Shown here in pieces: positions 35,348-44,104 of a stretch of 64,000 nucleotides of DNA; positions within the stretch are counted from its first letter, which is position 1, and the number at the start of each line of letters is the position of its first letter. Source of the stretch: Acidobacteriota bacterium (GTDB lineage: Bacteria > Acidobacteriota > Terriglobia > Bryobacterales > Bryobacteraceae); contig VFZY01000002.1 in NCBI GenBank assembly GCA_016870915.1, forward strand, positions 25,214-89,213. The letters run 5' to 3'. The position numbers were made by a program, and so were the translations under genes. The notes under the pieces were generated by a model. The model was not told the DNA's origin. It worked only from the letters and a program-made list of their open reading frames with translations, and searched no databases.

Positions 35348-36688
35348 TTAGCGGTCCGTCACTTCCTGAACTTCCTCGAACAAGCCGCCGCTCAACTTCA
35401 CGCCATAGGCACGCAGCCGGTCCCTGTAAAAGGACTGCTTGCCGGCCCCACGAAACGCGCCCAGCATCTTGCCACGCGGGCTCATGCCCGTTCTCTCGAA
35501 CCGGAAGACTTCCTGGATGTCCACCATGTCGCCATCCACGCCCCTCACCTCGGCGATACTCACCACCTTGCGCGAGCCATCCGTCAGACGCACCGTCTGC
35601 ACCACCACGTTGATGGCCGAGGCGAGCATCTGCCGGATCACCTTGTCGGGAATGTGCTGGCTGGCCATCATCACCATGGTCTCCAGGCGCGAGAATGCGT
35701 CGATGGGCGTGTTGGCGTGGGTGGTTGTCATGGACCCATCGTGGCCCGTATTCATCGCCTGCATCATGTCCAGCGCTTCCGGGCCGCGGCATTCGCCCAC
35801 GATGATCCGGTCCGGCCGCATACGCAGGGCGTTGATCACAAGGTCCCGCTGCGTGATCTGGCCCGCGCCTTCAATGTTCATGGGACGCGTTTCCAGGCGC
35901 ACAATGTGCACCTGCTGAAGCTGAAGTTCCGCCGTATCCTCAATGGTGACCACGCGCTCATCCTCGGGAATGTAGCGCGAGAGCGTATTGAGCATCGTCG
36001 TCTTGCCGGAGCCCGATCCACCCGAGATCACCATGTTCAGCCGCGCCTTGACGCAGCCGCTCAGGTACTCCACCATGCCCCGCGTCATCGTCTCATTGCG
36101 CAGCAGGTCGTCCACTTCCAGCAACTTCTTGCCGAACCGGCGGATGCTGATGGAGGGGCCCACCAGCGAAAGCGGAGGAATCACCGCGCAGACGCGCGAA
36201 CCGTCCGCCAGACGGGCGTCCACGATGGGCGATGAATCGTCGATGCGGCGGCCGATGTTCGACACGATGCGGTCGATGATCATGCGCAGATGAGCGTTGT
36301 CGCGAAACCGCACGTTGGTTTCCACCAGATGGCCCGCGCGCTCCACGTAGACGTTATCGGGACCGTTCACCAGAATGTCGCTCACCGTGGTGTCGTTCAT
36401 CAGAATCTCAAGAGGCCCCAGACCGAACACCTCATCCAGCACCTCGTCGATCAGCCGTTCCCGTTCCGTCACCGTCATCGGCGTGCCGTTCTCGGCAATC
36501 AGCCGCTCAATGGTGAGCCCCAGTTGGTCCCGCGCCGTGTCCTTGTTCAGGAAGCGCAACTGCTCCGGCGTCATCGAATTCAGCAGCCGGTTATGGATCT
36601 GCGTGCGGATGGCGAACCACCGCTCGGCGCCTGAGCCGAAGCGGGGGGCCGGGCCGCGATTACCGGGCGATACCTGCCGGCTGGACAT
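35348..36688 (-). CDS. cpaF: Tad pilus assembly ATPase CpaF/TadA
   Basis: Hexameric secretion ATPase that powers Flp pilus assembly. The 446 residues include a helical N-terminal domain ([19 protein letters not shown]), the [13 protein letters not shown] block, Walker [15 protein letters not shown] near residue 220, the Asp/Glu boxes ([14 protein letters not shown]), Walker [21 protein letters not shown] and the His box THANTP. The N-terminus is rich in Pro, Gly and Arg and may be a disordered lead-in. The gene lies 3 bases after the second cpaE copy. Confidence 0.97.
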   Translation of the reverse strand: MSSRQVSPGNRGPAPRFGSGAERWFAIRTQIHNRLLNSMTPEQLRFLNKDTARDQLGLTIERLIAENGTPMTVTERERLIDEVLDEVFGLGPLEILMNDTTVSDILVNGPDNVYVERAGHLVETNVRFRDNAHLRMIIDRIVSNIGRRIDDSSPIVDARLADGSRVCAVIPPLSLVGPSISIRRFGKKLLEVDDLLRNETMTRGMVEYLSGCVKARLNMVISGGSGSGKTTMLNTLSRYIPEDERVVTIEDTAELQLQQVHIVRLETRPMNIEGAGQITQRDLVINALRMRPDRIIVGECRGPEALDMMQAMNTGHDGSMTTTHANTPIDAFSRLETMVMMASQHIPDKVIRQMLASAINVVVQTVRLTDGSRKVVSIAEVRGVDGDMVDIQEVFRFERTGMSPRGKMLGAFRGAGKQSFYRDRLRAYGVKLSGGLFEEVQEVTDR

Positions 36689-36691
36689 TCG

Positions 36692-37858
36692 CTAGACCTC
36701 CACCATCGCGTTCCGGGCGCCGGTGGCTTTGTCGACGAAGGCGCGGAACACGCCGTCGATGGCGCCGGCCCCCTGCCGGTCCTCGACGAAGGGCCGGTTG
36801 GTGCGGCTGGAACGCCGGATGGCGCCCGCGCGCGGAATCCCGTAGAAGACGGGCTGATTGAGCGTGGCCCGCACATGCTCCGGAGGCACCGCGCCCGGCT
36901 GCGGCGTTTTCTGATACTCGTTGATCAGCACGTGGATCTGATCCTGCGAAAATCCCAGGTGCATCAGGTGCGAAAGGAAGCGCTGGGCATTGCGCAGCGC
37001 CCCGAAATCCTGATTCAGCACCAGGAAGACGCCGGACGAACTCTCCAGGCCCGCCATCACCACTTCCTTATTGATGTGGCGGCCGGCATCGATCACCACC
37101 GCGTCGTACTTTTCCACCAGGAAGGTCACCAGGTCGCGCATCAGCGGTTCGGTGAAGTAGCCGTGGCGGCCCAGTTCCGGCGGCCCGATGAAGTGGAAGC
37201 CCAACGCATCGCGCGCGGCCAGCCCCTCGAACACCTCCAGCGACATGTTCTCCATCTGCTCGCCCGCTTCCACCAGCGTGTGGCCTGGCGCGGCGTTGAG
37301 ATAGCGGGCCACGCCGTTGGCGGCCCAATCCAGATCCACCAGCACGGTCCTTCGGCCCTGCTGCGCCAGCACCCCCGCGAAGTTCACCGCCAGCGTCGTC
37401 GTGCCCACGCCGCCCTTCGACCCCAGGAACGTATAGACCTTACCCAACTGCGACTTGCCGCTTGAAGAACGGCGCGGCGCGCGTTCCAGGCGGCCCATCA
37501 CGTCGCGAAAGTCGAAGCGTTTCACGGGCTGCATCAGAAAATCCTGCGCACCCGCGCGGAGGGCCGCCAGGACGGTTTCGCGCCCGGCATCGAAGCTGGA
37601 GGCGACCACGTAGAGGTCCGGCGCGGCGTCGCGCACACGGTCCAGCGCGGAAAGAGCGCCCGCCGGGTTGCCCGCCAGATCGATCACCAGAGCCGCGTCC
37701 GGATACCGGTCCAGCCCCTGAAGAACGCGAATGTAGAGGTTCTCCGCCACATCGGGATACTCGGCGATCACGCGAGACCCGGGAATGTTCACCAGGTTCT
37801 CTCGAACCACTTCGCGGAAGTGGGCGTCCGTGGAGGCCACCAGAAGTTGTACCGGCAT
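36692..37858 (-). CDS. CpaE/TadZ-like pilus-localisation ATPase (copy 2)
   Basis: MinD/ParA-type protein that in Tad systems places the pilus machine at the pole. The 388 residues have an N-terminal receiver-like domain without a convincing phospho-acceptor set, then the deviant Walker A GSKGGVGTTTLAVNFAGVLA near residue 148, VLVDLDWAANG, and a degenerate C-terminal half. It closely resembles the adjacent gene in domain order and in many blocks (LERAPRRSSSG.. against LERAPRRAITG..), so the pair arose by tandem duplication. Starts differ by 12 bases from the end of the first copy. Confidence 0.9.
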   Translation of the reverse strand: MPVQLLVASTDAHFREVVRENLVNIPGSRVIAEYPDVAENLYIRVLQGLDRYPDAALVIDLAGNPAGALSALDRVRDAAPDLYVVASSFDAGRETVLAALRAGAQDFLMQPVKRFDFRDVMGRLERAPRRSSSGKSQLGKVYTFLGSKGGVGTTTLAVNFAGVLAQQGRRTVLVDLDWAANGVARYLNAAPGHTLVEAGEQMENMSLEVFEGLAARDALGFHFIGPPELGRHGYFTEPLMRDLVTFLVEKYDAVVIDAGRHINKEVVMAGLESSSGVFLVLNQDFGALRNAQRFLSHLMHLGFSQDQIHVLINEYQKTPQPGAVPPEHVRATLNQPVFYGIPRAGAIRRSSRTNRPFVEDRQGAGAIDGVFRAFVDKATGARNAMVEV

Positions 37859-37870
37859 CGTCTTGCTTGG

Positions 37871-39040
37871 CTACGCGGACTTGGCCAGCGGCGCCTTCCC
37901 TCCCGTTATCTTGTCCACGAACCCCTTGAACGCGCGGCCCAGTTCGCCCGACGTCTGCTTGTCTTCAATGAACGGGCGGCCGCGGTTGATTCCAGCCTGC
38001 ACCACCGGCGAGGAAGGCAGACCGTAGAACACCGAAAGCCGCCGCTGAATCTCGTCATAGTTCACCACGCCTTCCACGGGCTGGCGCGAGTACTCGTTCA
38101 CCACCACCTGCAGGCGTCCGGTGTCCACCCCGGCGCCCGCCAGATAGGCCAGGTGCCGCTCGGCGCCGGCGATCGATTCCCGGATGCGCTGATTCACCAC
38201 CAGGAACGTGTTCGTCGAGCTTTCAATGGCGCCCAGCACCACGTCCTCGTCGGGGCGGCCGCCGCCGTCGATCACCACAGCCTCGTAATGCTCCACCAGG
38301 AAGGTCAGCAGATCGCGCAGCATGTGTTCGGTGAAAAAGCCGGCCTGCTCCAGGGAATCGGGCGGGCTGGCGATGTAGAACCCCGCGCGGTCCCGCGTGA
38401 CGAAACCTTCAAACAGTGAAAGATCCAGGCGGCCGACGTTCTCGCCAATTTCAAGCAGTGAATGCTGGGACGCGGCGTTCAACTGCATCACCACATCGTT
38501 GGCCGCCCAATCCAGATCCACCATCACCACCTGCTTCTTGCGCAGGGCCAGCAGCGCCGCTGTATTCACGGCCAGCGCCGTGGTCCCCACGCCGCCCTTG
38601 GCGCCCAGGAACGTATAGACTTTGCCCAGACGGCTGCCGCCGGTGATCGCCCGGCGCGGCGCCCGTTCCAGGCGTTCCATCACCTGCTGGAATTCCAATG
38701 TGTCGAACGGCTGCGTGAGAAAGTCGTTGGCGCCGGCCCGCACGGCAAGCAGGATGTGTTCGCCGTCCACCTCGTAGTTGGAGGCGATGGTGTAGAGTTC
38801 CGGCGAAGCCTGCTTCACCTTCTCCATCGACTTCAGCCCGGCGTCCGGGTCCGGGGCCAGATCGAAGATCAGCGCGGCTTCCGGATGGCGCTCCACGTCC
38901 TGCAGCACGCGGATGTACAGGGACGCACCCAGTTCGTGATACTCGGCCGCCACGCGCCCGTGCCCCGCCCCCTCAATGCGCCGCCGCACCTCCGCCCGGA
39001 ACGCTTCATCCGGCGAGGCCACAATAAAATCAATCGCCAT
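37871..39040 (-). CDS. CpaE/TadZ-like pilus-localisation ATPase (copy 1)
   Basis: Paralogue of the next gene, 389 residues. The N-terminal receiver-like domain (AIDFIVASPDEAFRAEVRRR) is followed by the deviant Walker A GAKGGVGTTALAVNTAALLA near residue 148 and VMVDLDWAANDVVMQLNAAS. The two proteins differ most in the C-terminal third. One copy may drive localisation and the other may have lost ATPase activity or a partner site, but both Walker A motifs look intact. The tadE-like genes lie upstream after 39 bases. Confidence 0.9.
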   Translation of the reverse strand: MAIDFIVASPDEAFRAEVRRRIEGAGHGRVAAEYHELGASLYIRVLQDVERHPEAALIFDLAPDPDAGLKSMEKVKQASPELYTIASNYEVDGEHILLAVRAGANDFLTQPFDTLEFQQVMERLERAPRRAITGGSRLGKVYTFLGAKGGVGTTALAVNTAALLALRKKQVVMVDLDWAANDVVMQLNAASQHSLLEIGENVGRLDLSLFEGFVTRDRAGFYIASPPDSLEQAGFFTEHMLRDLLTFLVEHYEAVVIDGGGRPDEDVVLGAIESSTNTFLVVNQRIRESIAGAERHLAYLAGAGVDTGRLQVVVNEYSRQPVEGVVNYDEIQRRLSVFYGLPSSPVVQAGINRGRPFIEDKQTSGELGRAFKGFVDKITGGKAPLAKSA

Positions 39041-39079
39041 CGTTCGTTCTGTCCTTCTTCCACGCCGCCCCGCGCCGGG

Positions 39080-39622
39080 TCACGGCAAACACTGATTCTG
39101 CTCCGTATCGCAGCCCGCGCTCTCAATCGCAACCGACGTGCTGAAGTTGGGTATGCTCACCGGCGGCAGTCCCCAGTACGACATGAAGTGGCGGAACTCA
39201 TAGCCGCTCACGCTCACACGCACCAGATCGGGCACGCACTGAACACTGCAATCGTTGTCGCACTCGAAATCGCCCAGTTCTCCAGTATCCACGTCCCGGG
39301 CCTGGTACTGCACCGTGATCTCCGCCGGGCCGCTTGAAAACGCCTGCTGATCCACCATCGCGGGCACGTGGGTGCGCATGTACTGAATCACGTTCGCCCC
39401 GCCCGCCTGCCAGCAGTGCGTGGCCGCATAGCGAGCCCCTTCCCGCGTGAAGTCCACCACCGAATGCCAGATCCACAGCAGTTGCAGAGTGAAGACCAGC
39501 GCGAAGGTGAGCGGCAGCAGAATCGCCGAATAGATCAAGGCGAACTCCACCGTCGACTGTCCGCGGCGGCCGCTTCCGGTGCGCACCGCGCCGGCTCCCA
39601 GCACCCTGGCGCCCAAAACCAT
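39080..39622 (-). CDS. TadE-like pseudopilin (copy 1)
   Basis: Minor pilin-like protein of the Tad machine, 180 residues. The N-terminal segment RRGQSTVEFALIYSAILLPL has the G-xxxx-E prepilin processing site, with the conserved Glu five residues after the Gly, and the following hydrophobic helix. The mature part holds several Cys residues (THCW, CDNDCSVQC, GCDTEQNQC), suggesting disulfide bonds. It starts three bases after the stop of the second tadE-like gene upstream. Its partner in the same locus suggests a heterodimeric pair like TadE/TadF. Confidence 0.88.
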   Translation of the reverse strand: MVLGARVLGAGAVRTGSGRRGQSTVEFALIYSAILLPLTFALVFTLQLLWIWHSVVDFTREGARYAATHCWQAGGANVIQYMRTHVPAMVDQQAFSSGPAEITVQYQARDVDTGELGDFECDNDCSVQCVPDLVRVSVSGYEFRHFMSYWGLPPVSIPNFSTSVAIESAGCDTEQNQCLP

Positions 39623-39625
39623 GTT

Positions 39626-40126
39626 CTAGGTGCCTCCGAAGGGCACCCGCACCTGCGGCCGCAGAATCACGGGGTCGGTTGGTAGAAGGGGAATGCGAAG
39701 CGTCACCGGATAGCCGTCGGTGACCGAGACGGCGATGAACTCCGGAGCACGTCCGCCCTGCGTGGTATCGCACCCGCTGGAAGAGCAGTCGCAGTCGGTG
39801 AGTTCTTCGTTCTCGGTGTCGACCGTCTCGATGCGAATCGCGATCTGATCGGTGGCCAGGTTCGGCAGAATGGGGTCTCCGGTGCCACCCGAATTGCCGA
39901 ACACCGCCAGGTTCTTCGCCGCGGTGACCGTGGCGTCGGTGTCGTCGCAGAAGTTCACCGCCTGCTGCACGCCAAGATATCGCGCCATGCCGTACAGCGC
40001 CTTCTGAAGCGTGTAGTAAGTGATGGTAAGCCGCGCGAACTCAATCGCTCCCAGCAGCAGAAGCAGAATCAGCGGCACCAGCAGGGCGGATTCCAGCAGC
40101 GACGTTCCGTTCCGGCGGCGTCTCAT
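39626..40126 (-). CDS. TadE/TadF-like pseudopilin (copy 2)
   Basis: Minor pilin-like protein of 166 residues. It starts RRRRNGTSLLESALLVPLIL with a G-xxxx-E processing site and a hydrophobic helix (LLLLLGAIEFARL). The mature part has a cluster of Cys residues in ELTDCDCSSSGCDTT and ends FGGT. The 5' end overlaps the tadG-like stop by 4 bases. The pair with the following gene fits TadE and TadF, but which is which is not clear. Confidence 0.87.
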   Translation of the reverse strand: MRRRRNGTSLLESALLVPLILLLLLGAIEFARLTITYYTLQKALYGMARYLGVQQAVNFCDDTDATVTAAKNLAVFGNSGGTGDPILPNLATDQIAIRIETVDTENEELTDCDCSSSGCDTTQGGRAPEFIAVSVTDGYPVTLRIPLLPTDPVILRPQVRVPFGGT

Positions 40127-41418
40127 CGGTACAACACCACCTTGCCTGGTCCCGACGCCAATTGCGAGGTGCAGCCGGCGAAGCTCCCCTGGCGCACCGG
40201 CACCGGGCTTCCAATGTAGAGCACGGGGAAGCGCCCGTTCTGGGCGTCGATGTTCAGCGTGGCGGCGCCATTGCTCGGTTCAATCAGAAACTGGCGCCAG
40301 CCCAGAATGGTCATTTCACCCGCCGCGTTCAGGGCGTCGACAATGGCCGCCGTGATCACCCGCCGCGTATTGCCCGTGTAGCCGGCGTAGGTATCCAGAT
40401 CCGTTGTATCGGAGTCGATGGGGTGCCCGGCGATCACCGAATCAACCTCCGGGATCGCGGCGCAGGCATCGGGGACCGTGTTATCGAATCGTGCCGCCAG
40501 CCCGCACAGATGGTTGATCGCTGTCGGATTCACGGTGGCGTTACAGGCCCGTGTGGTGGCGCTGGCCCACAGAATCTTGGTCTGGTCCATCCGCAGACAT
40601 GCCAGATCGCGGTTGGTATTCGGAGGCAGACCGGCCACGCCGATCCGGTAGGCCTGCGTTCCTTCGTCGGAGAGCGTGGTGGCGTCCACGTTATACCCGT
40701 CCAACAGCAGATACTGGATCCGCTGCGTCGTGTTGGCCAGGGCCGGCGGCGGCAGGCCGCCCTGGCACTGATAGCCCAGCGTGTACCGCGTATCGGCCAC
40801 GAAACCGAAATCCACCGTGTCATCGGCGTTGATGGGGGCCACGGCGATCACTTCCTGTCCGCAGATGGTGCACAGAGGCGCGCTCACACCCGCCACGGCC
40901 TGCACCGCCAGTTGCGTCTTGCGCTCCTGCCCCTGGGCCAGCAGTCCGAAAAAGACCAGCGGCGCCTCGGCCCGCACAGTGACCCGGACATAGCGCGCGG
41001 CGGCGCTATCGGCCTGCGTCTGTTCCGCCGCTGTGTCTTCGCCAATGGCTCCGGCGGCGTTGTCGAAAAACTCAGGGGTTGGCGTTTCGCTGGTGAGCAG
41101 CCCGCCCGTTTCGCCGATGGTGAGGCCGCCGAAGTCGTACCGGTTTCCCACGCCGCCCGCCGTGCTCAGCGCCAACTGCGCGGCCGCGGCCGCCGCCTCG
41201 GAAGCGGAGTCGGTTCCAATCAGACGCCCCGCCGCGGCCAGCGCCATCGCATCGGCCGCTGTCTTCAACTCGGCCCGCGATGAATAAAGCCGGCCCAGAT
41301 CGACGGCAAAGCCCATCATGATGAGGAATACCGGGCCCAGCAGCACAATCAGCTGCAGTGCCGCGACGCCGCGCTCCGGGTGCTGGGAACGGCTACTTCT
41401 TAGGCTCCTGGTGGCCAC
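40123..41418 (-). CDS. TadG-like pilus assembly protein
   Basis: A 431-aa protein with the TadG-type N-terminal membrane helix (RGVAALQLIVLLGPVFLIMM, then GFAVDLGRLYSSRAELKTAA), which includes the DLGRLY..AELKTAADAMALAAA block of the family. The large extracytoplasmic part has many Cys residues (CTICGQE, CQGG, CLRMDQ, CGLAARF) and probably disulfides. Vertebrate-like von Willebrand domains of some TadG proteins are not evident. The stop overlaps the tadE-like start and its own start overlaps cpaC by 26 bases. Confidence 0.85.
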   Translation of the reverse strand: MATRSLRSSRSQHPERGVAALQLIVLLGPVFLIMMGFAVDLGRLYSSRAELKTAADAMALAAAGRLIGTDSASEAAAAAAQLALSTAGGVGNRYDFGGLTIGETGGLLTSETPTPEFFDNAAGAIGEDTAAEQTQADSAAARYVRVTVRAEAPLVFFGLLAQGQERKTQLAVQAVAGVSAPLCTICGQEVIAVAPINADDTVDFGFVADTRYTLGYQCQGGLPPPALANTTQRIQYLLLDGYNVDATTLSDEGTQAYRIGVAGLPPNTNRDLACLRMDQTKILWASATTRACNATVNPTAINHLCGLAARFDNTVPDACAAIPEVDSVIAGHPIDSDTTDLDTYAGYTGNTRRVITAAIVDALNAAGEMTILGWRQFLIEPSNGAATLNIDAQNGRFPVLYIGSPVPVRQGSFAGCTSQLASGPGKVVLYR

Positions 41419-42880
41419 GCGGTCCTACAAACTCCGGCTTCTTGTCCGCCGGCTGGCTCTGGCCTCCGGTCCGGGGACCGAATACGCCAAACTTCCGCTT
41501 GCCGCCAGAGGCTTTCTTGCGAGCCTCCTGGGCAGCCCTCTGTTCCGCCACCGTCGGCAGGAAGTCCTCCACCGTGTCCGGCAGCTTGGCCTTCTCTTCC
41601 GCCGTCAACGGCTTGACGAACCGCGGCGTGATCACAACCAGCAATTCATCGGTGGATTTACGCGTCGAACGGCTGCGGAACAGGCTGCCGAGAATCGGGA
41701 TATCTCCCAAACCGCGAATCCGGTTCACGGTCTGCACCACGCGGTTGTCGATCAGCCCGGCGATGGCGAAGCTCTCGCCATCCTTCAGGATCACTTCGGT
41801 CTCGGCGGTGCGCGTGGAAATGGCGGGAATCAGCATGCCCACCAGCGTCACCGCGTTCGAATAGTCGATGGAGCTCACCTCCGGGTTCACCTTCAGGTGA
41901 ATGGCGCCATTGGCCATCACCGTGGGCGTGAACTTCAACTGCACGCCGAACTTCTTGAACTGCACGGTCACCACGGGGGCCACGGCACCGCCGGTGGGCG
42001 TAGCCTGCAAGGTGGGGAACGGGAACTCGCCGCCGGCAATGAAACTCGCCTCACGCCCTTCCACGGTGATCAGGTTCGGCTCCGCCAGAATCTGCAGAAG
42101 ATTCCTGGCCTGCAACGCACGCACGGTGGCGCCGATGTTCATGTCGGGCCGGAAGACGAACAGGTTGAGCAGGTCGGCGATGTTGAGCGTGGCGTTTGAG
42201 AACTGCTGGTCCTGGAACAACAACTGGCTGAAGCGCGGCTGCGAAAACTGCTGCGTGCTCACCTGGCCCAGCGTCTTGGTATTGCGGCTGAAATAGTTGA
42301 AGCCCATCTCATCCAGACCCACGCGGTCCACGGAAGCGAACTTCACCTGAAGCAGAATCTGCTGCGGGTCCGGCGCGGGCGGGGTCTTCACCAGGTTCAC
42401 TACGTTGCGCGCGTAGGTCTGCGCGATGGCCGCGGCGCGCTTCACCCCGTCCTGATCCCTGGCCATGCCGCTCACCACAAGCGTCTCGGCATTGCCCTGG
42501 ATGGTGATGGAGCCGTCCGGAAACGCCCGGGCAATCTCGGACTTGAAGTTCTTCTGAAACTCACCGTCCTTTTCGTTGTCCGCTTCCACCCGGATGTCGA
42601 ACTTCACCGGAGCCGTATCCTGCTCCCAGACAACCACGGTGGTCTTGCCCGGGCCCTTGGCGGCCACCATCAGTTCGCGGGGCCCAACCACAATCACGTT
42701 GGCAATGGCGGGCTCAACAGCCACGGCGCGGGCAATGTCGCGGTCAAATGTGATCAGTTCGCCTTTGCCCACCACCAGGTTGATCTGGCGCGGCTGGCTT
42801 TGGGCGGCCGCCGTGGCCCAGGCGGCCAGCGCCAGACACACCAGCGGAGCGGTACGGAGTGAGGACATCGGACAACTCAT
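41393..42880 (-). CDS. cpaC: Tad pilus outer-membrane secretin CpaC/RcpA
   Basis: Outer-membrane pore through which the Flp pilus passes, 495 residues. After a signal peptide (RTAPLVCLALAAWATAAAQ) comes a pilus-specific N-terminal domain (INLVVGKGELITFDRDIARA), a BON-like region (DGSITIQGNAETLVVSGMAR), then the secretin core with RNLLQILAEPNLITVEGREA, SFIAGGEFPFP, and the closing block GLGDIPILGSLFRSRSTRKS TDELLVVITPRFV shown in two pieces. The C-terminal 80 residues are basic and Lys/Pro-rich. The start overlaps the cpaB stop (ATGA). Confidence 0.95.
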   Translation of the reverse strand: MSCPMSSLRTAPLVCLALAAWATAAAQSQPRQINLVVGKGELITFDRDIARAVAVEPAIANVIVVGPRELMVAAKGPGKTTVVVWEQDTAPVKFDIRVEADNEKDGEFQKNFKSEIARAFPDGSITIQGNAETLVVSGMARDQDGVKRAAAIAQTYARNVVNLVKTPPAPDPQQILLQVKFASVDRVGLDEMGFNYFSRNTKTLGQVSTQQFSQPRFSQLLFQDQQFSNATLNIADLLNLFVFRPDMNIGATVRALQARNLLQILAEPNLITVEGREASFIAGGEFPFPTLQATPTGGAVAPVVTVQFKKFGVQLKFTPTVMANGAIHLKVNPEVSSIDYSNAVTLVGMLIPAISTRTAETEVILKDGESFAIAGLIDNRVVQTVNRIRGLGDIPILGSLFRSRSTRKSTDELLVVITPRFVKPLTAEEKAKLPDTVEDFLPTVAEQRAAQEARKKASGGKRKFGVFGPRTGGQSQPADKKPEFVGPRGHQEPKK

Positions 42881-43842
42881 TGCTTTTTCTGAAGGCTCTC
42901 TTGAACGTGCTTGTCGCCGCGATAAACTTCCCCCGCGGGCTTGTCGTGGAAGATCTCCTGAACGTGCTTGTCGCCCCGGAATACTTCCACCACGGCCCTG
43001 GGTTTGGGCGGCTCCGGCTTCTTCGCCTTCTTCTCATCCTCGTCTTCGGAAGCCAGCGCGGCGGCGAAATTCCTGCCCCCGGCGCCGGTCTTCATCGCGG
43101 CCATCCGCGCCCGGGCGCTCTTTGACATCCTGGCATAGATCAGCGGATCCAGCACCTCGCCGGTGGTTGGCATGGGATCTTCGACGGTGGATTTGTCCAG
43201 CGGGTTACGCAGGGCCAGACTGATCTTGCCCTGATTTTTCGCCAGTTCAAGCTTGGCCGCTTCCTCAGGCGTTACCAGCAGCGTCACCGAGTAGTTCTGC
43301 GGCCTCTGGGCCTTGGGATCCGGCGCCGTGACCTCGATGGTCCGGCCGATGGACAGAACCACAACATTCTGGAGGATGGTGGCCGTGAGCGCCTCGCTCA
43401 TCGACCCCGGGCGGGTAAACAGCACGTCCACGTGGGCACGGGGCTGAATGAGGCCTGCCGCCCCCGCCGAGTCATTGATCTGAACGGCCACGGCGCGTTT
43501 GCCGTGTTCAATCACTGCCGGAACACCCTCCACGCCGTTCACCGTCGACAGCTCAGCCGTCGTGATCAGCCGGTTGGTGCCCACCGGGTAGACCAGGGTC
43601 CGGTCCTCCAGGCCCTTCTCATCGCGAAAGGCGGCCGGCGGCACATCGCGTTCGGCCATGGTGACCATCCGCACGTCGCCCTTCTTCAATTTGGTGCCGG
43701 CCGGCAGGTCGCGCGCGGCCGCGGCAGCCTTCACCAGCTTCTCGGTCTTCGGCGCTGTAACGCTTCTCAACAGAAGCCAGGTCATCAGACCCGCCAACAC
43801 CGCGGAACCAAGCAGGATGCCTAGTACCTTGTTGCGATCCAT
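42877..43842 (-). CDS. cpaB: Flp pilus assembly protein CpaB/RcpC
   Basis: Periplasmic protein that supports the secretin in Tad systems, about 321 residues from an ATG at 43842; a TTG at 43881 is also in frame but the hydrophobic segment (VLGILLGSAVLAGLMTWLLL) begins right after the ATG. A SAF-type domain (AARDLPAGTKLKKGDVRMVT, then VNGVEGVPAVIEHGKRAVAV) is followed by the RcpC core (PRAHVDVLFTRPGSMSEAL). The C-terminus has a duplicated 19-residue unit, RGDKHVQE twice, from a 57-base repeat. A 24-base repeat tract lies upstream. Confidence 0.93.
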   Translation of the reverse strand: MDRNKVLGILLGSAVLAGLMTWLLLRSVTAPKTEKLVKAAAAARDLPAGTKLKKGDVRMVTMAERDVPPAAFRDEKGLEDRTLVYPVGTNRLITTAELSTVNGVEGVPAVIEHGKRAVAVQINDSAGAAGLIQPRAHVDVLFTRPGSMSEALTATILQNVVVLSIGRTIEVTAPDPKAQRPQNYSVTLLVTPEEAAKLELAKNQGKISLALRNPLDKSTVEDPMPTTGEVLDPLIYARMSKSARARMAAMKTGAGGRNFAAALASEDEDEKKAKKPEPPKPRAVVEVFRGDKHVQEIFHDKPAGEVYRGDKHVQESLQKKQ

Positions 43843-43928
43843 AAGAACGATCGAATCACTCTCCGCCCGCAATTCGGGCAAGTCTATCCAAACACCGCCG
43901 CACTGAAGAAGTTCTCCAGTTCCAAAAC

Positions 43929-44104
43929 CCGTCAGTCTGGTCTAACCGTACCCTATCGGGCTGGTCTCACCGGACTCTATCGGGCTGGTCTCACCGGACT
44001 CTATCGGGCTGGTCTCACCGGACTCTATCGGGCTGGTCTCACCGGACTCTATCGGGCTGGTCTCACCGGACTCTATCGGGCTGGTCTCACCGGACTCTAT
44101 CGGG
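43929..44104. repeat. 24-bp tandem repeat tract
   Basis: Six perfect head-to-tail copies of CTATCGGGCTGGTCTCACCG plus GACT (43953-44096), followed by a partial copy (44097-44104) and preceded by one degenerate copy (43929-43952). The stop codon of the upstream glycosyltransferase-like gene lies in the tract, and the cpaB start follows 87-112 bases further on. On the minus strand one frame is open through the tract (unit IESGETSP); the other two contain stops in each unit. Copies have no spacers, so this is not a CRISPR array. Confidence 0.97.

Noticed and set aside
43929..44104. possible CRISPR array
   Set aside because: Units are adjacent with no spacers, and the unit is 24 bases.
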